Shown one piece after another: positions 23,792 to 34,568 of a DNA stretch of 64,000 bases. This DNA is from an uncultured Deefgea sp. GTDB taxonomy: Bacteria > Pseudomonadota > Gammaproteobacteria > Burkholderiales > Chitinibacteraceae. Position numbers and translations under genes: made by a program. Location of the stretch: assembly GCF_947072475.1 (NCBI RefSeq), contig NZ_CAMTIA010000005.1, positions 52,846-116,845 on the forward strand. Reading direction: 5' to 3'. Below the pieces are notes generated by a model. That model was not told where the DNA came from and made no database searches. It saw only the letters and a list, made by a program, of their open reading frames with translations. Numbering within the stretch: the stretch's first letter is position 1; each line of letters begins with the position of its first letter.

Positions 23792-24738
23792 GTGAAGTGG
23801 TTGGAACAAACTTCGTGCATTGCACGGTATTGCTCAACGAGGCAGTGGATGCGCTAGCGATCCAGCCCGATGGCATTTATGTGGATTGCACGTTTGGCCG
23901 TGGTGGCCATTCTCGATTGATCTTGTCCAAATTAGGACCCAATGGTCGTTTAATCGCATTTGATAAAGATTTATATGCGATTGCCGAAGCCGCAACGATT
24001 ACAGACCCTCGTTTCACGATTGTGCACGAGGGCTTTGTCACGTTGGCTGAATCACTTGGGCAACTTGGGATCGAGAAAATTGATGGTTTATTGATGGATT
24101 TGGGCGTGTCCTCACCGCAATTGGATGATGGCGCGCGTGGATTTAGCTTTAGATTTGATGCGCCCTTGGATATGCGTATGGATACGACTCGAGGGCAAAC
24201 GGCGGCTGAATGGCTCAATTTAGCCGAAGAAAAAGACATTGCAGAGGTGGTAAAAGATTATGGCGAAGAACGGTTTGCTCGGCAGGTTGCAGCAGCGATT
24301 GTTACGCGTAGGGCAAGCAAACCTTTTGCTACAACAGGAGAACTTTCCGAGGTCGTGGCAACGGCTGTCCGCACCCGTGAGCCGGGCCAGAACCCGGCGA
24401 CGCGCACCTTCCAAGCTATACGGATTTATATCAATCGTGAGCTTGAGGAGCTGTCGCTAGCACTGCCTCAAGCTTTGCGCTTGCTGAAAACGGGTGGGCG
24501 CTTATCGGTGATTGCCTTTCATTCTCTGGAAGATCGCATCGTCAAACGGTTTATTCAAGACGCTGCCAAGGGCGATCATTTGCCTTCGCGTTTACCGATT
24601 CGTGCCAGCGAAATTGCCGCTGCACCATTGCAGGTTATCGGTAAGCCGATTCGCGCCTCAGAGATCGAAATTAAAGCCAATCCGCGTGCACGCAGTGCGA
24701 TTTTGCGAGTGGCAGCACGCACAGCGGGGCCTTTGTGA
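23788..24738 (+). CDS. rsmH: 16S rRNA (cytosine(1402)-N4)-methyltransferase
   Basis: This is a 316-residue SAM-dependent enzyme (formerly MraW). Conserved blocks are [14 protein letters not shown] near residue 31, [20 protein letters not shown] near 94 and [28 protein letters not shown] near 224. The best start is a TTG at 23788 that shares TTGA with the mraZ stop, behind AAGGAA; the next Met codons fall inside conserved sequence. This suggests translational coupling to mraZ. Confidence 0.96.
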   Translation: MSEVVGTNFVHCTVLLNEAVDALAIQPDGIYVDCTFGRGGHSRLILSKLGPNGRLIAFDKDLYAIAEAATITDPRFTIVHEGFVTLAESLGQLGIEKIDGLLMDLGVSSPQLDDGARGFSFRFDAPLDMRMDTTRGQTAAEWLNLAEEKDIAEVVKDYGEERFARQVAAAIVTRRASKPFATTGELSEVVATAVRTREPGQNPATRTFQAIRIYINRELEELSLALPQALRLLKTGGRLSVIAFHSLEDRIVKRFIQDAAKGDHLPSRLPIRASEIAAAPLQVIGKPIRASEIEIKANPRARSAILRVAARTAGPL

Positions 24739-25034
24739 CGCGTTTGAATATGTTTTTGTTGGCGGTTTTGGTGATTTGCGCCTTGGCGGTCATCACCAGC
24801 CGACATAAGTCGCGAAAACTATTTATTGAGTTGCAAAAAGAAGATGTACTCACTCGTAAGCTTGACGTTGAGTGGGGGCAGTTGCAACTCGAGCAAAGCA
24901 CTTGGGCGATGCATTCGCGGATCGAGCAAGAAGCTGGACACAATTTGGAAATGCAAGTGGCACCCTCGAATCGCACTCAGGTTATTTTGGAGCACGGTGA
25001 ACTCGTGAAGCAACCTGAGGTTAAAGATCTGTAA
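24735..25034 (+). CDS. ftsL: Cell division protein FtsL
   Basis: This 99-residue bitopic protein has a GTG start overlapping the rsmH stop. A membrane helix covers residues about 5-21 ([17 protein letters not shown]). The periplasmic part contains a coiled coil (residues 32-62), as needed for the FtsB/FtsL/FtsQ complex that activates septal synthesis. Sequence conservation of FtsL is low, so position between rsmH and ftsI is the main support. The last base is the first base of the ftsI start codon. Confidence 0.9.
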   Translation: MTRLNMFLLAVLVICALAVITSRHKSRKLFIELQKEDVLTRKLDVEWGQLQLEQSTWAMHSRIEQEAGHNLEMQVAPSNRTQVILEHGELVKQPEVKDL

Positions 25035-26884
25035 TGATGACAGCTGGAAAAACGGCGGCAAGCCGTCGTCGACCTAAGTATGCCGTAGTCCCTAAGTTAG
25101 AACGTTGGCGAGTCTGGACAGTATTAGGTGGTTTGATGCTGTTGTTTGCCGGCTTATTGGGTCGCGGCCTGTATTTGCAGGTGTGGAATGAAGGTTTTTT
25201 ACAAGATCAGGGCGACGCACGTTATCGCCGAGTTTTAAAGCTGGAAGCCAATCGCGGCATGATTACCGATCGAAACGGTGAACCGTTGGCGATTTCAACG
25301 CCGGTTCAGTCGATTTGGATGAGCCCACGCAGCATGCTGATTTTACCCGCAGGACAGCAGCGTGCCGAGGATTGGAAGCCCGCGAACGATGATGAGCTGA
25401 TGCCGTTGTCGCTGGATGAAGTTAAAAAATTAGAAACGCATTTGCAATTAAAGTCGGGAGAGCTGTTAACAAAATTGTCCGCCTCACGAAAAAACGCGCA
25501 AGGCAAAGCAATCAAGTCTGATTTTCTGTGGGTGAAACGACATATCTCACCGACGGATGCAAAAAAACTGATGGCGATGAAAATCCCCGGAGTGTATTCG
25601 CAAACTGAATATCGGCGCTATTACCCGGCCGGTGAAGTGATGGCCCATATTGTCGGTTTTACCGATATTGACGGCAAAGGGCAGGAAGGTTTTGAATTAA
25701 CGCGGGAAAAAATGCTGGCCGGTAAGCCCGGTTCTCGCACCGTAATTCGAGATCGACGTGGATATATTGTTGAAGACGTTTCAACGATTGTGCCGCCGCA
25801 AGAAGGACAAACATTGCAGCTGTCGATTGATCGCCGGATTCAATATCTAGCGTATCGCGAGCTGAAAAACATGGTGGATAGCTCGGGCGCCATCGGTGGG
25901 GCGATTGTGGTGCTGGACGCGCAAACCGGAGAAGTTTTGGCCTTAGCCAATGCGCCGTCTTACAACCCCAATAGCCGTGCTCGAATTGACCCAGCGCATA
26001 AACGCAATCGCGCGCTAACCGATTTGTATGAGCCCGGTTCGACGATGAAAGCGGTGACGGTGGCGATGGCACTCGATGCGGGCAAAGTCACACCGCAGAC
26101 GGTGATTCAAACTGGCAATGGCACGATGGCCATCGGTCCAAATCGAGTGAAAGATGATCATGCGGTGGGGGCGGCAACAGTGGAAACCATTATGCAAAAG
26201 TCATCTAACGTCGGCGTGGCGAAGATGGCTTTGATGATGGACCGTGAGTCAAAATGGAATTTTTATAAAGACGTTGGTTTTGGCGAAGCGCCGCATACCG
26301 GATTTCCCGGTGAAGCGGCTGGCCGGATCCGGCCTTGGAAAAATTGGCGGCCGATTGAAGAGGCCACGATGTCTTTTGGCTACGGGATGTCAGTGAGCTT
26401 AATGCAAATGGCGCGCTCGTATCAGCTCTTTGCAGGTAATGGTGAAATTCACCCGGTGACCTTTACCAAATTGGTTGCACCCGCGCCGGGTAAGCAAGTG
26501 ATTTCAGCAAAAACGGCAGAGCAAGTACGCAAGATGCTGGAGATGGTGACCTTGCCTGGCGGAACGGCCACTCGGGCGCAAGTGGTGGGCTACCGAGTCG
26601 GCGGTAAAACGGGTACGGCGAAAAAATTAGTCGATGGGAAGTACTCGGATACGGCGCGTGTGGGTTCTTTTGTCGGCTTAGCGCCGATTTCAAATCCACG
26701 CTTGATTGTTGCCGTCATGATCGATGAGCCTTCTTTTGCGATGCGTTATGGCGGTTTAGTTGCAGCACCGATTTTTAGTAATGTGGTGGCTGGAAGTTTG
26801 CGGATGTTAGGTGTGCCACCGGATGCGCCAACGAGCAATATTTTCTTGCCCAATACCGAAGCCGAAGTAAAGGAAGAAACATGA
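25034..26884 (+). CDS. ftsI: Peptidoglycan D,D-transpeptidase FtsI (PBP3)
   Basis: This is the 616-residue septal transpeptidase. A membrane helix at about residues 29-49 is followed by a dimerisation/pedestal domain with YRRYYPAGEVMAHIVGFTD, and the penicillin-binding domain. The catalytic Ser is at 336 in PGSTMK, the SxN motif is KSSNVG near 396, and KTG is at 525-527. All three are intact. It works with FtsW, encoded in the same operon. The stop overlaps murE. Confidence 0.97.
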   Translation: MMTAGKTAASRRRPKYAVVPKLERWRVWTVLGGLMLLFAGLLGRGLYLQVWNEGFLQDQGDARYRRVLKLEANRGMITDRNGEPLAISTPVQSIWMSPRSMLILPAGQQRAEDWKPANDDELMPLSLDEVKKLETHLQLKSGELLTKLSASRKNAQGKAIKSDFLWVKRHISPTDAKKLMAMKIPGVYSQTEYRRYYPAGEVMAHIVGFTDIDGKGQEGFELTREKMLAGKPGSRTVIRDRRGYIVEDVSTIVPPQEGQTLQLSIDRRIQYLAYRELKNMVDSSGAIGGAIVVLDAQTGEVLALANAPSYNPNSRARIDPAHKRNRALTDLYEPGSTMKAVTVAMALDAGKVTPQTVIQTGNGTMAIGPNRVKDDHAVGAATVETIMQKSSNVGVAKMALMMDRESKWNFYKDVGFGEAPHTGFPGEAAGRIRPWKNWRPIEEATMSFGYGMSVSLMQMARSYQLFAGNGEIHPVTFTKLVAPAPGKQVISAKTAEQVRKMLEMVTLPGGTATRAQVVGYRVGGKTGTAKKLVDGKYSDTARVGSFVGLAPISNPRLIVAVMIDEPSFAMRYGGLVAAPIFSNVVAGSLRMLGVPPDAPTSNIFLPNTEAEVKEET

Positions 26885-28371
26885 AGCCTGCGAGTTGGGA
26901 ATTGCCTGCTTTTGATTTAACGGCGCTGATTGAGCTGCAATCGGGTCGTCCTTTGGTGGCCGATAGCCGCCAAGTGCAAGCCGGTGATGTGTTTATGGCT
27001 TTTCGTGGCGAATATGTCGATGGTCGGCAATTTATTGCCGATGCATTGGCCAATGGGGCCGCTGCGGTGATTTGGGAGGCGGACGATTTTACGTGGAATT
27101 CCGCGTGGCATGTCCCCAATTTGGCGGTGCCAGCACTTCGTGATCAGGCGGGTATTGTTGCCTGCGCCTTAATGGGTAATGACTCTGGGCTAATGCCTGT
27201 AGTGGGTATTACTGGAACCAATGGCAAAACTTCGATCGCCAATTGGTTGGCGCAAGCGTTTGATTTATTGGGGAATAAAGCCGGCGTTCTAGGCACATTA
27301 GGCAATGGTTTTGTTGGGGAATTAGTCGAGTCAACCCATACCACTTTGGATCCTTTGGCCTTGCAAGGCTGGTTAGCCAAGTTCAAAGCCAGTGGTGCAA
27401 CGCATGTGGCGATGGAAGTTTCCTCGCATGGTTTAGAGCAAGGTCGTGCGCATGGCGTACCGTTCAAAACGGCCGTTTTTACCAATCTGACTCGCGACCA
27501 TTTGGATTATCACGGCACCATGGCCGCGTATGCCGCAGCGAAGGCCAAGTTGTTTCAGTGGGATGGATTACAAAACGCGGTAATTAATGCCGACGATGCT
27601 TTTGGCCGCGAACTCCTGGAATTTACCAGCGCCCCCAAAGTGTATGGCTATGGTTTTGAGCATGGCAATTTACGCGTTAAGCATTTTGAATCTTCGCTCG
27701 ATGGCCTCTCTTTGGTGGTGGATACCCCGCTGGGATCGGGCGCGATTAATTCGCCCTTATTAGGCCGTTTTAATGTCAGTAATTTACTCGCCTGCTTAGG
27801 GGTCTTGCTCGCCGATGGCGTGGCACTGGATGACGCTTGCCGAGTGCTGGGCCAAATTCGTTCGGCGCCAGGCCGGATGCAGTGCTTGGGTGGTTCGGGC
27901 AAGCCTTTGGTGGTGGTCGATTACGCGCATACGCCAGATGCTTTAGAAAAAGCCTTACTCACCTTGCGTGAAGTGATGCCGCAAGGCGCGCGCTTATATT
28001 GCGTGTTTGGTTGCGGTGGCGACAGAGACAATGGCAAGCGCCCTTTGATGGGGGAGATTGCTTGTCGTTTGGCCGACTCGGTGGTGATTACCAGTGATAA
28101 TCCGCGCAGTGAAAAACCGCAGGCGATTATTCAGCAAATTATTGCTGGCGTAGCAGGGGTGCCCGGCAATGGTGAAGCCAACTATGCGATTGAATCGGAT
28201 CGTCGTTATGCGATTAGCGACACCATTGAAATGGCCAGTGCCCATGATGTGATTTTAATCGCTGGCAAAGGGCATGAAACCTATCAGGAAATCGAAGGTG
28301 TGCGTCATCATTTTGATGATGTTGAAGTGGCCAGCGAAGCGCTCGCCAAAAAAGTAATAAGGAAGTCATGA
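26881..28371 (+). CDS. murE: UDP-MurNAc-tripeptide synthetase MurE (meso-diaminopimelate adding)
   Basis: This is a 496-residue cytoplasmic ligase adding the third stem-peptide residue. The ATP-binding loop is GITGTNGKTSIANW near residue 111. SDNPRSE near 404 is the motif associated with meso-diaminopimelate specificity, as expected for a Gram-negative wall. A conserved MEVSSHGLEQGR lies near 178. It overlaps ftsI and murF by four bases each. Confidence 0.97.
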   Translation: MKPASWELPAFDLTALIELQSGRPLVADSRQVQAGDVFMAFRGEYVDGRQFIADALANGAAAVIWEADDFTWNSAWHVPNLAVPALRDQAGIVACALMGNDSGLMPVVGITGTNGKTSIANWLAQAFDLLGNKAGVLGTLGNGFVGELVESTHTTLDPLALQGWLAKFKASGATHVAMEVSSHGLEQGRAHGVPFKTAVFTNLTRDHLDYHGTMAAYAAAKAKLFQWDGLQNAVINADDAFGRELLEFTSAPKVYGYGFEHGNLRVKHFESSLDGLSLVVDTPLGSGAINSPLLGRFNVSNLLACLGVLLADGVALDDACRVLGQIRSAPGRMQCLGGSGKPLVVVDYAHTPDALEKALLTLREVMPQGARLYCVFGCGGDRDNGKRPLMGEIACRLADSVVITSDNPRSEKPQAIIQQIIAGVAGVPGNGEANYAIESDRRYAISDTIEMASAHDVILIAGKGHETYQEIEGVRHHFDDVEVASEALAKKVIRKS

Positions 28372-29732
28372 TGTTGAATTTGCAGGAAACCGCGCAAGCG
28401 CTCAATGGCCGTCTTGCGGGCGCGCCCGAAGTGGTCTTTAGCCGGGTCACGACCGATAGTCGTGACATTCGCGCCGGTGATTTATTTGTCGCTTTAAAAG
28501 GCGAGCACTTTGATGCTCACGATTTTGTTGAGCAAGCTTTGGCGCAAGGCGCCGTTGCCGCCCTGGTTGAAACGGACGGTAGTGGCAACCGGATTGTGGT
28601 GGCGGACACTTTACAAGCGCTGGGACAATTGGCAAGGTATTGGCGTGCAAAGCACGCCGATATTCAGCTAGCGGCCATTACTGGCAGTAATGGCAAAACT
28701 AGCCTGAAAGAAATGCTGGCCAGTATTTTGGCAGTGCACGTTGGTGACGCCAGCAAAGTGCACGCAACCCAAGGCAATTTTAATAACCATATTGGCTTGC
28801 CACTGACGGTGCTAGGGCTCAATGCCCAGCATCGTTTTGTCGTTGCTGAAATGGGAATGAATCATTTTGGTGAGATTGATTACCTAACGCGCATTGCTTG
28901 CCCAAACGTTGCGGTCGTCAATAACGCCGGCGCCGCCCATTTAGAAGCCTTGGGCTCGGTGGCCGGTGTGGCTAAAGCCAAAGGCGAAATTTTTGCCGGT
29001 TTAGTCGCCGATGGCGTGGCCATTATTAATCACGACGATGAGTTTGCTGGCTTGTGGCGGCAATTAGCGGGCGAGCATCAATGTGTGTCATTTGGCTTGC
29101 AAGACGCAGAAATCACTGCCGAGCAGATTGAATTGGGCGCACTGGGCAGTCAGTTTCAATTGCTCACCCCCTTAGGTTCGGCATCAGTGCAGCTGGCGGT
29201 GCCGGGTTTACACAATGTGCGTAATGCGTTGGCTGCTGCGGCCACGGCGCTAGCAATGCAAGTGCCTTTGGCCGATATTGCTGCCGGTCTATCGGCATGG
29301 CAAGGGGTAAAAGGGCGTTTACAAGCCAAAAAAGCCGCCAATGGCGCGCAAATTTTGGACGATAGCTATAACGCTAACCCCGATTCAATGCGCGCGGCGA
29401 TTGATGTTTTGGCGGCGATGGGGGCAGAGCATAGTGTTTTGGTCTTGGGGGATATGGGCGAAGTGGGGGCGGATGCCGCAGAGCAACATGCTTTGATTGG
29501 TGCTTATGCTCAGCAACAAGGCATTGCAACTTTGCTTGCAGTCGGCGAAAACATGGCGCATGCCGTGGGCGCTTTTGGTGAACACGGCCAGCATTTTGCC
29601 AGCAAAGCACAATTGCTCGCGAGTTTGCGTGCCGCATTGACGCCCGAATCGATGGTGTTGGTGAAAGGATCGCGCTTTATGCGCATGGAAGATGTTGTTA
29701 ACGAACTAGAAGGAGCACAGCCATGTTGCTGA
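28368..29732 (+). CDS. murF: UDP-MurNAc-tripeptide:D-Ala-D-Ala ligase MurF
   Basis: This is a 454-residue ligase completing the pentapeptide. The N-terminal domain shows [20 protein letters not shown], the ATP loop is [15 protein letters not shown] near residue 104, and [19 protein letters not shown] near 329 is the MurF signature. Two ATG codons (28368 and 28371) are adjacent; either may be used. The gene overlaps murE by four bases and mraY by ten. Confidence 0.97.
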   Translation: MMLNLQETAQALNGRLAGAPEVVFSRVTTDSRDIRAGDLFVALKGEHFDAHDFVEQALAQGAVAALVETDGSGNRIVVADTLQALGQLARYWRAKHADIQLAAITGSNGKTSLKEMLASILAVHVGDASKVHATQGNFNNHIGLPLTVLGLNAQHRFVVAEMGMNHFGEIDYLTRIACPNVAVVNNAGAAHLEALGSVAGVAKAKGEIFAGLVADGVAIINHDDEFAGLWRQLAGEHQCVSFGLQDAEITAEQIELGALGSQFQLLTPLGSASVQLAVPGLHNVRNALAAAATALAMQVPLADIAAGLSAWQGVKGRLQAKKAANGAQILDDSYNANPDSMRAAIDVLAAMGAEHSVLVLGDMGEVGADAAEQHALIGAYAQQQGIATLLAVGENMAHAVGAFGEHGQHFASKAQLLASLRAALTPESMVLVKGSRFMRMEDVVNELEGAQPCC

Positions 29733-30808
29733 TGTTGATGCAATGGCTCGGCGAATCAGTTCGTGCCTTTAATGTCTTTAATTACCTCACTTTACGCGCC
29801 GTATTGGCGACGATTACTGCGCTAACGATTTCATGGACTTTAGGTCCGTGGGTGATTCGTAAATTGACCGAGATGAAAGTCGGCCAAGCCGTTCGTGATG
29901 ATGGCCCGCAAACGCATTTAATCAAAGCCGGCACGCCAACGATGGGCGGCACCTTGATTTTGCTGTCGATTGGTTTGACGACGCTGTTGTGGGGCGACTT
30001 GGGCAATAAATACATTTGGCTGGTACTGGTGGTGACTTTGGCGACCGGCGTTATTGGTTTTGTGGATGATTATAAAAAAGTCGCGCTGAAAAACCCGAAA
30101 GGTTTATCCGCCAAAGCCAAGATGTTTTGGCAATCGGCGATTGCGATTGGTGCCGGTTTATTTTTGGTGAACTTTGGCAATGACGCAGCCACGACTGGAT
30201 TTGTCGTGCCATTTTATAAAGAAATTTTGTATCCCTTTGGGGCGATTGGCTTTTGTATTCTGACTTATTTTGTCATTGTCGGCACCAGTAATGCCGTCAA
30301 TCTCACCGATGGTTTAGATGGCTTAGCGATTATGCCGACGGTGTTGATTGCGGGGGCGTTTTGTATTTTTGCCTACGTGGCAGGCAATGCAAAATTTGCG
30401 ATTTATTTGGGGGTACCGCACGTTCCCGGTGCGGGTGAATTAGTGGTGTTCTGTGCGGCAATGGCCGGTGCAGGCCTCGGCTTTTTGTGGTTTAACGCTT
30501 ATCCCGCAGAAGTTTTTATGGGCGACGTTGGCGCTTTGGCGCTTGGCGCAGGCCTTGGCATGGTCGCGGTCATTGTGCGGCAAGAAATTGTGTTGTTGAT
30601 TATGGGCGGCGTATTTGTGGTTGAGGCGCTGTCGGTGATGATTCAAGTTGCTAGCTTTAAAACGCGTGGAAAACGGGTGTTTCGGATGGCGCCATTGCAT
30701 CATCATTACGAATTAAAAGGCTGGAAAGAAACTCAAGTAGTGGTCCGTTTTTGGATTATTACCATGCTCTTGGTCTTGGTTGGCTTGGCCACCTTGAAAT
30801 TACGGTAA
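29723..30808 (+). CDS. mraY: Phospho-MurNAc-pentapeptide translocase MraY
   Basis: This is a 361-residue polytopic enzyme (ten predicted helices) transferring phospho-MurNAc-pentapeptide to undecaprenyl phosphate to make lipid I. The family motifs are present: [11 protein letters not shown] near residue 72, FVDDYKK near 113, [13 protein letters not shown] near 190 and [12 protein letters not shown] near 320. The carrier lipid it uses is recycled by UppP, encoded earlier in the window. Confidence 0.98.
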   Translation: MLLMLMQWLGESVRAFNVFNYLTLRAVLATITALTISWTLGPWVIRKLTEMKVGQAVRDDGPQTHLIKAGTPTMGGTLILLSIGLTTLLWGDLGNKYIWLVLVVTLATGVIGFVDDYKKVALKNPKGLSAKAKMFWQSAIAIGAGLFLVNFGNDAATTGFVVPFYKEILYPFGAIGFCILTYFVIVGTSNAVNLTDGLDGLAIMPTVLIAGAFCIFAYVAGNAKFAIYLGVPHVPGAGELVVFCAAMAGAGLGFLWFNAYPAEVFMGDVGALALGAGLGMVAVIVRQEIVLLIMGGVFVVEALSVMIQVASFKTRGKRVFRMAPLHHHYELKGWKETQVVVRFWIITMLLVLVGLATLKLR

Positions 30809-30814
30809 GCAAAA

Positions 30815-32209
30815 ATGGAACTCAAAGCAAAGCATTGTATCGTGGTCGGTTTAGGTGAAACCGGCTTGGCGACCGCTCGCTGGTTGGTCGGGCAAGGCGC
30901 GCAGGTGACCGTGGCCGATAGCCGCCCAAAGCCGCCGAATTTAGCGCAAGTTCAAGCTGAACTGCCACAGGTCGCGTTGCGTTTGGGCTCATTTAACGTC
31001 GATACCTTTGCCGATGCCGAGGTCTTAATTACCAGCCCTGGTGTGCCATTGGCTACGCCAGAAGTGGTGGCGGCGATTGCGCGCGGCATCCCAGTGATTG
31101 GGGATATTGAATTATTGGCTTTGGCGCTGCAAGGTCAGCCCGGCAAAGTGATTGCGATTACCGGATCGAATGGCAAATCCACCGTGACCACAATGGTGGC
31201 GCAAATGTGTGAAACCGCCGGAAAAACCACGGTGATGGCCGGCAATATTGGCGTTCCGGTGTTGGCGGCATTAGCACAATGGCAGGCGCGTGGTGAGTGG
31301 CCCGATTTTTGGGTGTTGGAGTTATCCAGTTTCCAATTGGAAACCACGTATTCCTTAATGCCGACGGCGGCGACGGTGCTCAATGTGTCGGAAGATCATT
31401 TGGATCGCTACGCCGGAATGAAAGAATACGCTGCGACCAAAGCGCGTATTTTTAACGGCCAAGGCGTGCAAATTCTCAATCGTGAAGATGGTTGGTGTAA
31501 GGGTATGGCTGATTCAGACCAAGATGTAATTTGGTTTGGCGCCGATACCCCTGCTGATGGCGAGTATGGCTTGCTTGAAATCGATGGTGATTTTAGTCTT
31601 CGCTATGGCGCAACTGAATTACTTAAAGCGTCCGAATTACCGGTAGCGGGTTTGCATAATGCCGTAAATGCACTGGCTTCGATTGCCTTATGCCGCGCCG
31701 CTGGTTTGCCGTTAGCGCCATTGCTTGATGCCTTGAAAAACTTCAAAGGCTTGCCGCATCGGGTTGAGTTTGTCGCCGATATTCATGGTGTGGCGTATTA
31801 CGACGATTCGAAAGGCACCAATGTCGGCGCGACTGAAGCGGCTTTAAAAGGCATGACGCGGCCGGTGGTGTTGATTGCGGGAGGCGAGGGCAAGGGCCAG
31901 GATTTTTCACCATTATTTGCCGCTTGCGAGCGAATTTGCCGTGCGGTGTTACTCATTGGTAAAGACGCTCCTGCCTTGGCTGAGGTATTAAACGAAGCGC
32001 AATCGGCTTATTTGCCCGATGACGATGATAATTATTTGCCAGTGATGATGTTACCGACGCTAGAAATGGCCGTTTCGGTGGCGAGTAATTTTGCCGAACC
32101 TGGTGATGTGGTCTTATTGTCACCCGCTTGCGCTAGTTTAGATATGTTTCGCAATTACCAGCATCGTGCCGAAGTATTTATTGCTGCAGTAAAAGAGTTG
32201 GAGCAGTAA
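30815..32209 (+). CDS. murD: UDP-MurNAc-L-alanine:D-glutamate ligase MurD
   Basis: This is a 464-residue ligase adding D-glutamate. It begins with a Rossmann-like [17 protein letters not shown]. The ATP loop is [15 protein letters not shown] near residue 112, [10 protein letters not shown] lies near 168 and [12 protein letters not shown] near 328, all MurD hallmarks. It starts six bases after mraY and shares its last base with the ftsW start. Confidence 0.97.
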   Translation: MELKAKHCIVVGLGETGLATARWLVGQGAQVTVADSRPKPPNLAQVQAELPQVALRLGSFNVDTFADAEVLITSPGVPLATPEVVAAIARGIPVIGDIELLALALQGQPGKVIAITGSNGKSTVTTMVAQMCETAGKTTVMAGNIGVPVLAALAQWQARGEWPDFWVLELSSFQLETTYSLMPTAATVLNVSEDHLDRYAGMKEYAATKARIFNGQGVQILNREDGWCKGMADSDQDVIWFGADTPADGEYGLLEIDGDFSLRYGATELLKASELPVAGLHNAVNALASIALCRAAGLPLAPLLDALKNFKGLPHRVEFVADIHGVAYYDDSKGTNVGATEAALKGMTRPVVLIAGGEGKGQDFSPLFAACERICRAVLLIGKDAPALAEVLNEAQSAYLPDDDDNYLPVMMLPTLEMAVSVASNFAEPGDVVLLSPACASLDMFRNYQHRAEVFIAAVKELEQ

Positions 32210-33396
32210 TGCGGCAAATTCTTTATCAAGCGATGCAGCGAATGAAACCCAAAATGAGCGCTTATGATCGGGGCTTATTTTGGTGCGTTACTTTATTGCT
32301 GACCATCGGCTTGGTAATGGTGTATTCCTCATCGATTGCGATGGCTGAGGTGGATAGAGATACCGGATTTAATTCCAGTTATTTTTTGATTCGGCATACG
32401 ATTTTTTTAGGTGTTGGCGTATTTGCTGGGTTTTTGGCTTTTAATATTCCCACTGAAATATGGCATCGCTATGCGCCGGCTTTATTTATTTTGGGTATTG
32501 TGTTATTGATTTTGGTGTTGATTCCGGGTATTGGTCGTGAGGTGAATGGCAGTCGGCGCTGGTTAAGTTTATTTGTGATTAATTTACAGCCTTCCGAATT
32601 AGTAAAATATTTTGCTGTGCTATATGCCGCCGATTATAGCGTGCGTAAAAACAGCAGTATGACGTCTTCTTTTGTGGAAAGCTTAACTAAGGTTTTATTA
32701 CCGCTAGGCGTTGTAATGGTCATTGTGGGTGGCTTATTATTGGCCGAACCCGATATGGGCGCGTTGATTGTCGTAACGGCGATTGCGATGGGCATATTAT
32801 TTTTGGCTGGATTTAGTTGGCGAATCTTTGCTGGCCTGATTATGTTTTTAGGCGGCGCTTTTTTTACCTTAATTATTTCTAGTCCCTATCGCCGGGCGCG
32901 GGTTTTAGGCTTTTTAGATCCTTGGCAAGATCCGTATGGCAAAGGTTACCAATTAAGTCATTCCTTAATTGCTTTTGGTCGTGGTGAATTTACTGGCGTT
33001 GGTCTGGGCTTGAGTGTCGAAAAACTCTCGTATTTACCCGAAGCGCATACCGATTTTTTAATGGCGATTATTGCGGAAGAATTTGGCTTTATTGGCGTTG
33101 CCGTGGTGATTAGCTTATTTGCATTTTTAGTTTTTCGCGCTTTTTCGATTGGTGTACAGGCCAATAAATTAGAGCGGCATTGGCAATCATTAGCAGCGCA
33201 AGGCGTTGGGATTTGGATTGGCGTGCAAACCGTGATTAATATCGGCGTCAATATGGGCGTGATGCCGACTAAAGGTTTGACGCTGCCTTTATTGTCGTTT
33301 GGTGGCTCAGGGATTGTGGCCAATTTATTAGCACTAGGTTTTTTATTACGGATTGATTTTGAAAATCGTCAAATGATTCGAGGCTATAAGGTATGA
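32209..33396 (+). CDS. ftsW: Septal peptidoglycan polymerase FtsW
   Basis: This is a 395-residue SEDS-family glycosyltransferase with about ten membrane helices. Conserved segments include [20 protein letters not shown] near residue 109, [12 protein letters not shown] near 175, and the loop [21 protein letters not shown] near 262 followed by [14 protein letters not shown]. It polymerises lipid II with FtsI. Its stop overlaps murG by four bases. Confidence 0.96.
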   Translation: MRQILYQAMQRMKPKMSAYDRGLFWCVTLLLTIGLVMVYSSSIAMAEVDRDTGFNSSYFLIRHTIFLGVGVFAGFLAFNIPTEIWHRYAPALFILGIVLLILVLIPGIGREVNGSRRWLSLFVINLQPSELVKYFAVLYAADYSVRKNSSMTSSFVESLTKVLLPLGVVMVIVGGLLLAEPDMGALIVVTAIAMGILFLAGFSWRIFAGLIMFLGGAFFTLIISSPYRRARVLGFLDPWQDPYGKGYQLSHSLIAFGRGEFTGVGLGLSVEKLSYLPEAHTDFLMAIIAEEFGFIGVAVVISLFAFLVFRAFSIGVQANKLERHWQSLAAQGVGIWIGVQTVINIGVNMGVMPTKGLTLPLLSFGGSGIVANLLALGFLLRIDFENRQMIRGYKV

Positions 33397-34568
33397 CGAT
33401 TATTTTCTCGGTACTTTTTATTGTTGCCATGCTGGCTTTGATTGTCAGCGGATGGCGAATGGGAAAAGAAGATGCCGAATGGATTGAACCCGCCGCCACC
33501 GGCGGACAACGTACGCTATTGGTGATGGCCGGTGGCACGGGTGGACATATATTCCCCGCGTTAGCGGTGGCCAATGCATTACGTCTTGAGGGCTGGGATG
33601 TGGTGTGGTTGGGCGCAAGCGGCGCAATGGAAACCCGCGTGGTGCCGCAACAAGGTATCGATTTAGTGACGCTCAAAATTACCGGTGTCCGTGGTAAAGG
33701 TTGGTTAAAAAAACTCAGCCAGCCTTGGGTGCAAACTAAAGCGTTGTTGGTGGCGTTGAATTTGATTTTCCGCCGTCGCCCTGATGTGGCGATTGGTTTT
33801 GGTGGCTTTACCGGTTTTCCCGGTGGCTTGGCGATGCGTTTGTGCTGGCTGCCTTTAGTGATTCATGAGCAAAACTCAGTGGCAGGTTTAACCAATCGCC
33901 TGTTGTCGAAAATTGCCAATCGAGTGTTGTTTGCGTTTCCGTCGGCATTTCCCAATCAAGCCGATTGTGTTGGCAATCCAGTCCGCAGTGAAATCACCCA
34001 AGTGGCTGAACCTGCGGTGCGCTTTGCTGGCCGAACTGGGCCTTTAAAGATTTTGGTGGTGGGCGGCAGCTTAGGCGCGCAAGTATTTAATGAACAATTA
34101 CCGAAAGCCTTGGCGCTGATTGCACCTGCCGATCGCCCGATGGTGACGCACCAATCGGGTGAAAAGCATTTAGAGACATTGCGCGCCAATTACGCCGCAG
34201 CGAATGTGACTGCCGATTGCGTGGCGTTTATTGCCGATATGGCGCAAGCGTATGCCGATGCCGATTTGATTTTGTGCCGTTCCGGCGCGTTGACGGTGGC
34301 CGAGCTCGCATGCGTGGGTGCGGCAAGTATTTTGGTGCCATTTCCGCATGCGGTGGATGATCACCAAACGGGTAATGCACAGTTTTTAAGTGAAGCGGGT
34401 GCCGGGATTTTATTAGCTCAATCACACAGCAGCCCAGAAATACTGGCGCAATCGATTCAAGAAATGACGCGTGAACGCTGCCTAACGATGGCAACGGCCG
34501 CGCGTGCTTTAGCTCAACCTAATGCAACGGCCGCCGTCGTTGCAGTGATTAAAGAATTAGCGCAATGA
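33393..34568 (+). CDS. murG: MurG lipid II synthase with an N-terminal membrane segment
   Basis: This transferase adds GlcNAc to lipid I at the inner face of the membrane. The protein is 391 residues. The catalytic region begins near residue 40 with [19 protein letters not shown] and continues with [15 protein letters not shown] and [17 protein letters not shown]. Residues 1-40 are extra: a hydrophobic helix (about 3-20, [19 protein letters not shown]) and an acidic linker. Normal MurG starts about 6-8 residues before the first Gly-rich motif and attaches peripherally. The ATG at 33393 overlaps the ftsW stop behind AAGG, and no alternative ATG lies before the first Gly-rich motif, so the extension is probably translated. 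Confidence 0.95.
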   Translation: MTIIFSVLFIVAMLALIVSGWRMGKEDAEWIEPAATGGQRTLLVMAGGTGGHIFPALAVANALRLEGWDVVWLGASGAMETRVVPQQGIDLVTLKITGVRGKGWLKKLSQPWVQTKALLVALNLIFRRRPDVAIGFGGFTGFPGGLAMRLCWLPLVIHEQNSVAGLTNRLLSKIANRVLFAFPSAFPNQADCVGNPVRSEITQVAEPAVRFAGRTGPLKILVVGGSLGAQVFNEQLPKALALIAPADRPMVTHQSGEKHLETLRANYAAANVTADCVAFIADMAQAYADADLILCRSGALTVAELACVGAASILVPFPHAVDDHQTGNAQFLSEAGAGILLAQSHSSPEILAQSIQEMTRERCLTMATAARALAQPNATAAVVAVIKELAQ

